A DNA stretch of 11,024 nt, from positions 1-11,024 of the forward strand of contig CANNEJ010000025.1 of the NCBI GenBank assembly GCA_947503585.1. The letters are read 5' to 3'. The stretch is from Anaerolineales bacterium (lineage in GTDB: Bacteria; Chloroflexota; Anaerolineae; Anaerolineales; UBA11657). Numbering within the stretch: position 1 is the first letter of the stretch; each line of letters starts with the position of its first letter. The position numbers and the translations under genes are program-made. The notes below the pieces were generated by a model. It was not told where the DNA came from and searched no databases. It worked only from the letters and a program-made list of their open reading frames with translations. Shown in pieces: positions 7,083-11,024 of this stretch.

Positions 7083-7802
7083 ATGAACATTGACAAACAA
7101 AACGTGCTGGTTGTGGACGATGAACAGCTGGTGGCGGGCAGCATCGAGCGCGCGCTGCGCTCCAATGACTTTGGCGTTTCGGTTGCCAACAGTGGCGTGG
7201 AGGGCCTGAACCTGGCACGCCGCCACCGGCCGCAAATGATGGTGCTGGATGTGATGATGCCCGGCATGGATGGTTTCGAAGTCTGCCGGCAGGTGCGCAG
7301 CGATCCGCTGCTGGGCGAGATGCCAATTCTGTTCCTCACCGCCCGCGGCGGCGATGAAGACAAAATCACCGGCTTGCGCGCCGGAGCTGATGACTACCTG
7401 ACCAAGCCGTTCAATGTGGATGAGCTGGTGCTGCGCATTCGCGCCATCCTGCGGCGGGGCACCGGCGCTAAAGCCGGCGCGGCAGCCGCGCCGGCAGACC
7501 AGATTTTGATTCGCGACCTCTCCCTGAATTGCAAGACCTTCACGGCCCGCCGGCAGGGCGTTGAAATCATGCTAACGCCAGTGCAGTTTGACCTGCTGTA
7601 CTTTTTGATGAGCCACCCTGATGAGGTGTTTTCACCCACCAAGCTGCTGCATGATGTTTGGGATTACCCGTTTGATGCGGGCTCGCCGGACTTGGTGCGT
7701 GTGCACGTAAAGAACCTGCGCGAGAAGGTCGAGCCGAACCCTTCCGTGCCGGAGTACATTGTGACTGTGCCCGGGCATGGCTACTGCATTCGGGCGGGTT
7801 AA
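7083..7802 (+). CDS. OmpR/PhoB-family response regulator
   Basis: The 239-residue protein joins a receiver domain (about 6-122) to a winged-helix DNA-binding domain (about 141-238). Receiver landmarks are Asp12 and Asp13, phospho-acceptor Asp56 in V-L-D-V-M-M-P-G-M-D-G, Thr86 and Lys108 in the L-T-K-P-F motif. The linker is Ala/Gly-rich. The output domain shows L-T-P-V-Q-F-D-L-L, the recognition-helix region V-R-V-H-V-K-N-L-R-E-K-V, and the closing hairpin V-P-G-H-G-Y. AAGGAG at 7070-7075 lies 7 bases before the ATG at 7083, fixing the start; the ATG at 7079 is out of frame. It follows the hybrid kinase by 23 bases and is its likely partner. Targets are unknown, but the flagellar stator operon begins 82 bases downstream. 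Confidence 0.95.
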   Translation: MNIDKQNVLVVDDEQLVAGSIERALRSNDFGVSVANSGVEGLNLARRHRPQMMVLDVMMPGMDGFEVCRQVRSDPLLGEMPILFLTARGGDEDKITGLRAGADDYLTKPFNVDELVLRIRAILRRGTGAKAGAAAAPADQILIRDLSLNCKTFTARRQGVEIMLTPVQFDLLYFLMSHPDEVFSPTKLLHDVWDYPFDAGSPDLVRVHVKNLREKVEPNPSVPEYIVTVPGHGYCIRAG

Positions 7803-7809
7803 GCCTGTT

Positions 7810-7823
7810 TTAGCTGCAGCTAA
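7810..7823. promoter_or_regulatory. 14-base perfect palindrome before flbD
   Basis: TTAGCTGCAGCTAA is a perfect palindrome located between the response-regulator stop and the flbD promoter. It could be an operator for a dimeric regulator. The inner AGCTGCAGC word is also frequent inside coding sequence of this window, including at 3765-3773 in the other intergenic region, so only the full 14-base form is notable. Confidence 0.3.
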
Positions 7824-7824
7824 C

Positions 7825-7840
7825 GCGCCTTTAAGGGCGC
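7825..7840 (+). terminator. Weak hairpin after the response regulator
   Basis: GCGCC (7825-7829) pairs with GGCGC (7836-7840) around a 6-base loop, followed by CTTTACTT, not a true T-tract. It may terminate or attenuate the signalling transcript before the flagellar genes. Read-through into flbD is plausible because the hairpin is short. Confidence 0.3.
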
Positions 7841-7846
7841 CTTTAC

Positions 7847-7875
7847 TTGCCTCTGATTCATGCGTGTGCTAAACT
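7847..7875 (+). promoter_or_regulatory. Sigma-70-like promoter of the stator operon, probably leaderless
   Basis: TTGCCT (7847-7852) and TAAACT (7870-7875) are separated by 17 bases, each matching 4 of 6 consensus positions. The -10 ends 9 bases before the ATG at 7885, and no Shine-Dalgarno sequence lies between them. Transcription should therefore start within a few bases of the start codon, giving a leaderless message. No sigma-28 or sigma-54 flagellar promoter consensus was seen here. Confidence 0.4.
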
Positions 7876-7884
7876 GACCTCGCT

Positions 7885-8139
7885 ATGATTCGGGTAACAC
7901 GCTTTGACGGCTCTGTGTTGTTTATTAATGCCAATGCCATCAAAAGCGTACAGGCGGCGCCAGACACCATCATCACACTGCTCAACGACCAGGACCGTTT
8001 TATGGTCCGCGAGGCCCGCGATGTCGTGATTCAGGCTATTCTGACGTACCAGCGCTATGTGCATCAGCCCCTTTCCGGGGATGCGACAACCGCAATGGAG
8101 CGCTTCATTTTGGATGCCCAGACGGACATCAACGAATAG
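7885..8139 (+). CDS. flbD: FlbD/SwrD family flagellar protein
   Basis: The 84-residue protein matches the FlbD family. It begins M-I-R-V-T-R-F-D-G, has the I-N-A-N-A-I-K-S-V strand, the hallmark P-D-T-I-I-T-L, and a V-R-E-A-R-D-V-V helix. Its last 25 residues or so extend beyond the usual core. The Bacillus subtilis member SwrD raises motor torque, apparently through the stators, which fits the motA gene 18 bases downstream. No Shine-Dalgarno sequence precedes the ATG; together with the near-adjacent -10 element this suggests translation of a leaderless transcript. It is the first gene of the motor cluster. Confidence 0.92.
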   Translation: MIRVTRFDGSVLFINANAIKSVQAAPDTIITLLNDQDRFMVREARDVVIQAILTYQRYVHQPLSGDATTAMERFILDAQTDINE

Positions 8140-8157
8140 TTATAGGAAGGCAAGCTC

Positions 8158-8940
8158 ATGAATTTAGCCATGGTGGTGGGGATCGGATTATCGTTTGGAA
8201 TGCTCATGGCGGCCGGGTACATTGAAGGCGGTATGTCGCCGCACATCGTTTTCTTTTTGTTTTCTCACATCACGCCTTTCATGATCACCCTTGGCGGCGG
8301 CATTGGTGCGGCAATAGCGTCCGTGCCAAAGGGCACGGGCTTTGGAATGCATAAACTATTTATTCAGGCATTTACTTCACCATCGCACGACACTTTGAAA
8401 ACGGTTGAGGAGATTGTGGCGATGGCCGATACCGCCCGAAAGGATGGCGTGCTGGCACTGGAAGCGGTGGTCAAAGATATTCACGACCCGTTTCTGCAAA
8501 AGGGAATGTCTATGGTGGTGGATGGGCTGGATGCCTCCTCGATTGAGAGCGTCCTGAGGCTGGATACTGCCAACATGCAGGCCCGCCATCACGCGGGCAT
8601 TGACTTCTTCAACAAATTTGGCGCTTACGCACCCACGATGGGGATCATCGGCACCGTCATGGGCTTGATTGAGGTGCTAAAGAACTTGAACCAGCCGGAG
8701 AAGCTCGGCGGTTTGATTGGGGTTGCGTTTCTGGCCACGCTCTGGGGCGTTATGCTGGCTAATTGTTTTTTTCTGCCGATGGGCAGTGGATTAGTTCACA
8801 AGGATCACCACGAGGCTGAGGGCCGGATGATGGCCCTGACCGGCATCCTGGGCATTCAGGCGGGCGAGAACCCGCGGGTGCTGAGGGAAAAACTGCTCTC
8901 CTATGTTGCACAGGGCGGCCGGCCGAAGGAAGAGGCTTAG
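8158..8940 (+). CDS. motA: Flagellar stator protein MotA
   Basis: MotA (260 residues) is the membrane ring subunit that, with MotB, conducts ions and pushes on the rotor protein FliG. Four hydrophobic segments are visible: about 2-20, 28-56, 153-175 and 184-206, with the large cytoplasmic loop between the second and third. Key residues are present: Arg94 and Glu102 in A-R-K-D-G-V-L-A-L-E, with the spacing of the FliG-contacting pair in Escherichia coli MotA. Pro159 in Y-A-P-T-M-G-I-I-G-T and Pro207 match the conserved prolines of the channel. Thr166 and Thr194 occupy positions where sodium-type PomA carries threonines, but proton-type homologues can also have them, so ion choice is undecided. 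AGGAAGG at 8144-8150 lies 7 bases from the ATG. Two motB genes follow. Confidence 0.97.
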   Translation: MNLAMVVGIGLSFGMLMAAGYIEGGMSPHIVFFLFSHITPFMITLGGGIGAAIASVPKGTGFGMHKLFIQAFTSPSHDTLKTVEEIVAMADTARKDGVLALEAVVKDIHDPFLQKGMSMVVDGLDASSIESVLRLDTANMQARHHAGIDFFNKFGAYAPTMGIIGTVMGLIEVLKNLNQPEKLGGLIGVAFLATLWGVMLANCFFLPMGSGLVHKDHHEAEGRMMALTGILGIQAGENPRVLREKLLSYVAQGGRPKEEA

Positions 8941-8977
8941 TAACAAGCTTCCGCGGCTTTTTACCGGGCGAACCTGC

Positions 8978-9241
8978 ATGGCAACTGTAACGCTACCAGC
9001 CCCGCTGCGCGCGCTGGCCGGCGGCAATCGCGAAATCCCGCTGGCCGGGGTGACTGTACTGAGCGCGCTGCAAAGCGTGGCACGCGAGTACCCGCGCCTG
9101 CGCCGGCATTTGCTCACGCGCTGGGGCAGCTTGCGCCCGTTGTGGGTGGTGTTTTTAGACGGGCGGCGCTTGCGCTTTCCGGCACTGCGCCTGCTTTCCC
9201 CCGCGGCGCATCTGCAGCTGGTACCTAGCCCGCGTGGCGGC
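8978..9241 (+). other. MoaD/ThiS-like ubiquitin-fold domain encoded within the first motB
   Basis: The 88 residues fit the MoaD plan element by element. They run strand A-T-V-T-L-P-A-P-L-R-A-L-A-G-G, strand R-E-I-P-L-A-G-V-T-V, helix V-L-S-A-L-Q-S-V-A-R-E-Y-P-R-L, then S-L-R-P-L-W-V-V-F-L-D-G-R-R-L-R-F, and finally H-L-Q-L-V-P-S-P-R-G-G. The final diglycine (codons 9236-9241) is the position that is adenylated and converted to a thiocarboxylate, or conjugated, in free MoaD, ThiS and SAMP proteins. Here it is internal and followed directly by Asn-Trp of the MotB helix. No ATG, GTG or TTG lies between the diglycine and the helix, so the MotB part cannot be made separately from a nearby internal start. 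Confidence 0.85.
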
Positions 9242-9991
9242 AACTGGCTGGTCAGCTACTCGGACTTTATCACGCTGCTGTTTGTGTTTTTTGTGGTGCT
9301 CTTCTCAATGTCTTCGGAAAACACCTCCAAGCTAAAGCTTGTGGTTGAGAATCTCTCGCGGGCGGTGGCCGGCCTCAAGTCGCTGGATGTTGTGTCGCCT
9401 TCCATCAGCTTGGGGGGTGCCCTGGACAAAGGCAATCCCGTGCCAATCATCATTGCGGAGCTGCCGCCGCGGCCGCCGGAGACGGTGGACATGCTCTCCG
9501 ACATGGCCGCACAGCTGCGGGAAGCCGGAGTCAGCGGCGATGTGTCGCTGCAAGCGAATGTCGAGAGCACGCTCGTGGCATTTAACGACAAACTGCTATT
9601 CAAGCCTGGTACGGCGGAGTTTGAGCCGTCTGCGGTGGAAGCCCTGCAAGCCATGCTTGAGTTTTTGCAGAATAGCGAGAAAGAAGTGCGCGTGATCGGG
9701 CATACTGACAACACCGCCACAGACCCCGCGCAGTTTGAGACAAACTGGGAGTTGTCTGGTGCGCGCTCCGTTACAATTGTGCGCTGGCTGATTGAGATGG
9801 GCTCTATTCAGCCCAAGCGCCTGGTGGCCGTGGCGCAGTCTGAATTTAGGCCGCTGTTTCCAAATGACAGCGAAGAGCATAAAAAGAAGAACCGGCGCAG
9901 TGAAATCATGGTCATAAATCCGATAGAAAAAAAGGCCACCATGTCGGTTGGGGCGGTGGGCTCCACAGAAAAGATCCCGGAGCTGCCTTAG
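8978..9991 (+). CDS. motB: MotB with fused N-terminal MoaD-like beta-grasp domain
   Basis: The 337-residue protein has three parts. Residues 1-88 form a MoaD/ThiS-type ubiquitin-like domain ending P-S-P-R-G-G. Residues about 89-111 are the MotB membrane helix, N-W-L-V-S-Y-S-D-F-I-T-L-L-F, with Asp96 as the ion-binding residue. After a periplasmic linker with a P-P-R-P-P motif, residues about 193-315 form an OmpA-like peptidoglycan-binding domain: V-I-G-H-T-D-N, N-W-E-L-S-G-A-R-S and K-N-R-R-S-E-I. The domain anchors the stator to the cell wall. MotB N-termini are normally short and cytoplasmic, so the added domain should face the cytoplasm. The ATG at 8978 is chosen because the first beta-strand starts there; a longer frame from 8903 would overlap motA and add only a basic tail. 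No good Shine-Dalgarno sequence is visible. The stretch after the stop of motA is 37 bases. Confidence 0.93.
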   Translation: MATVTLPAPLRALAGGNREIPLAGVTVLSALQSVAREYPRLRRHLLTRWGSLRPLWVVFLDGRRLRFPALRLLSPAAHLQLVPSPRGGNWLVSYSDFITLLFVFFVVLFSMSSENTSKLKLVVENLSRAVAGLKSLDVVSPSISLGGALDKGNPVPIIIAELPPRPPETVDMLSDMAAQLREAGVSGDVSLQANVESTLVAFNDKLLFKPGTAEFEPSAVEALQAMLEFLQNSEKEVRVIGHTDNTATDPAQFETNWELSGARSVTIVRWLIEMGSIQPKRLVAVAQSEFRPLFPNDSEEHKKKNRRSEIMVINPIEKKATMSVGAVGSTEKIPELP

Positions 9992-10012
9992 GGCACCTGA
10001 ACTCGTCTTACC

Positions 10013-10849
10013 ATGGCCTCCTCCTCCTCATCATCCTCCTCCTCTGCTTCGCACGGCGGTGCCGGCGACGCCTGGCTGGTGAGCTTTGCCGACTTCATGA
10101 CGCTGCTGTTTGTATTTTTTGTGGTGATGTATGCCCTGGCGGTTGTGAACGTCTCGAAGATGGAGCAGCTGGCTAAAGTGCTGCAAAGCACAATTGGCGG
10201 CATTGAAGTGAAGCAGAAGGTGGAAGCTAGCATTAGCGGTGCCATGCCCCTGGGTGAGGGCCAGCCCGCTGCAATTGTGCTTGATAAATTTCCGCCGAAA
10301 GTACCTCCCATGTATGATGCCGCGGATGAGCTGACCCAGAAGCTGAAAGAGTCCGGGCTGGAGGGGCAGGTGAAGGCCGACCAGATGGTCGAAGGTACAC
10401 TGCTGACCTTCAACGACAAACTGTTATTTCGGCAAAACAGCGCCGAGCTTGAGCCCACTACACTGGACGCCATGAAGCAGCTCGCCGAGTTTCTAAACAC
10501 GGTGCCGAATGAAGTGCGCATTGTGGGGCACACAGACCCGGCTCCGCCGACAGACCCGCGCTACCCAACCAACTGGGATTTAAGTATTGCGCGGGCACTG
10601 GCAGTGGTGCGCTATCTGGTGGATGTGGGCGGCGTCGACCCGGCGCGCCTGCAGGCGCAGGCGCGCGCGGAATTCTCCCCGTTGCGGCCGAACGACAGCC
10701 CGGAGAGCGTTGCACTAAACCGGCGCGTGGAAATAATGATTGTGAATGAGTTGGCTCAACCAAAAGGCGGGGTTAACCCGATCGAGGGCGGCGGCGCCGA
10801 TGCCGGTGCGGAAGGCGCCGCGCCGCCACCGCCGGCCAGCGGGAATTAG
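10013..10849 (+). CDS. motB: Second flagellar stator protein MotB
   Basis: This 278-residue MotB is a tandem paralogue of the preceding gene. It opens with nine consecutive serines (residues 3-11), then S-H-G-G-A-G-D-A and the membrane helix W-L-V-S-F-A-D-F-M-T-L-L-F-V-F-F, with Asp27 as the ion-binding residue. The periplasmic part includes F-P-P-K-V-P-P and an OmpA-like domain (about 125-245): G-T-L-L-T-F-N-D-K-L-L-F, V-G-H-T-D (171-175), N-W-D-L-S-I-A-R-A and N-R-R-V-E-I. The tail from about 250 is Gly/Ala/Pro-rich. The gene follows the first motB stop by 21 bases with no clear Shine-Dalgarno sequence, so translation may depend on coupling. Its A-D-F-M-T signature is closer to classical MotB than the S-D-F-I-T of the first copy. 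Confidence 0.95.
   Translation: MASSSSSSSSSASHGGAGDAWLVSFADFMTLLFVFFVVMYALAVVNVSKMEQLAKVLQSTIGGIEVKQKVEASISGAMPLGEGQPAAIVLDKFPPKVPPMYDAADELTQKLKESGLEGQVKADQMVEGTLLTFNDKLLFRQNSAELEPTTLDAMKQLAEFLNTVPNEVRIVGHTDPAPPTDPRYPTNWDLSIARALAVVRYLVDVGGVDPARLQAQARAEFSPLRPNDSPESVALNRRVEIMIVNELAQPKGGVNPIEGGGADAGAEGAAPPPPASGN
10016..10051 (+). repeat. TCC-rich trinucleotide tract encoding poly-serine
   Basis: Imperfect TCC/TCA/TCT triplets encode nine serines at the N-terminus of the second MotB, just ahead of its membrane helix. Because the unit is three bases, slippage would change length without shifting frame. Confidence 0.7.
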
Positions 10850-10888
10850 CGCTGCCATTACTCCTCCGCATATTTAAAGGAATTACAC

Positions 10889-11024
10889 ATGACTAAAAAA
10901 GAGGCAAAGCCGGCTGCGCCCGCGGCCGTCGAAGGCGAAGGCGAAGGCGATGCACCCCCAAAGAAACGCAACCTGCTGCTGATCATTGGCGGTGCGGTGG
11001 GCGCGTTGGTGTTCTTGGGAATGG
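10889..11024 (+). CDS. fliL: FliL, N-terminal part, cut by the window end
   Basis: Only 45 codons are present. The product starts M-T-K-K-E-A-K-P-A-A-P, has an E-G-E-G-E-G run encoded by GAAGGC repeats, then K-K-R-N and a hydrophobic helix L-L-L-I-I-G-G-A-V-G-A-L-V-F-L-G. A short charged cytoplasmic tail followed at once by a membrane helix is the FliL pattern, and fliL commonly follows motB in such clusters. FliL surrounds or stabilises the stator at the flagellar base. AAAGG at 10876-10880 precedes the ATG by 8 bases. It lies 39 bases after the second motB. The periplasmic domain is outside the window, so the call relies on the N-terminus and context. Confidence 0.8.
   Translation, partial: MTKKEAKPAAPAAVEGEGEGDAPPKKRNLLLIIGGAVGALVFLGM

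Noticed and set aside
8903..8977. Upstream extension of the first motB into motA
   Set aside because: The 25 added residues are basic and unstructured and overlap the motA end; the beta-grasp domain starts naturally at 8978.
1..11024. Mobile elements, tRNA, rRNA, CRISPR or defence genes
   Set aside because: No transposase, integrase, terminal inverted repeats, cloverleaf or rRNA-like sequence was recognised anywhere in the window.

Overview
The window is GC-rich, densely coded bacterial chromosome from a flagellated organism. The host is not identifiable from the sequence alone. Two things faintly suggest Chloroflexota or a similar deep-branching lineage: the repeated D-P-K-W-R-x-V-W linkers in the giant pentapeptide protein, and a motility block of FlbD, MotA, MotB and FliL. 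This is a low-confidence inference.

Layout. Positions 1-399 have no convincing gene. Positions 400-3453 (+) encode a cytosolic pentapeptide-repeat protein of about 1017 residues, made of seven beta-helix blocks separated by six Trp-rich linkers. A hairpin-rich spacer (3454-3564) separates it from a convergent small gene on the minus strand (3565-3753), which encodes a proline-rich single-pass membrane peptide. A divergent promoter region (3754-3892) leads into a plus-strand signalling operon. That operon holds a soluble GAF-like histidine kinase (3893-5050), a REC-PAS-GAF-histidine kinase coupled to it by an ATGA overlap (5047-7059), and an OmpR/PhoB-type response regulator (7083-7802).

After a short spacer with a palindrome, a weak hairpin and a probable leaderless promoter comes the flagellar motor block, all on the plus strand: flbD (7885-8139), motA (8158-8940), a first motB (8978-9991), a second motB (10013-10849) and the start of fliL (10889 to the window end). 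MotA with MotB forms the ion-driven stator. FlbD/SwrD and FliL are known stator-assisting proteins, so this is a stator operon. The signalling operon directly upstream may control it, but only position supports that.

The most unusual feature is in the first MotB. Its cytoplasmic N-terminus is a complete MoaD/ThiS-like ubiquitin-fold (beta-grasp) domain ending in Gly-Gly (residues 87-88). The diglycine comes immediately before the MotB transmembrane helix and its ion-binding Asp96. The neighbouring second MotB has the same core with only a short poly-serine N-terminus. I know of no described MoaD-MotB fusion. It could be a fused adaptor on the stator, or a precursor from which a ubiquitin-like or sulfur-carrier protein is released.
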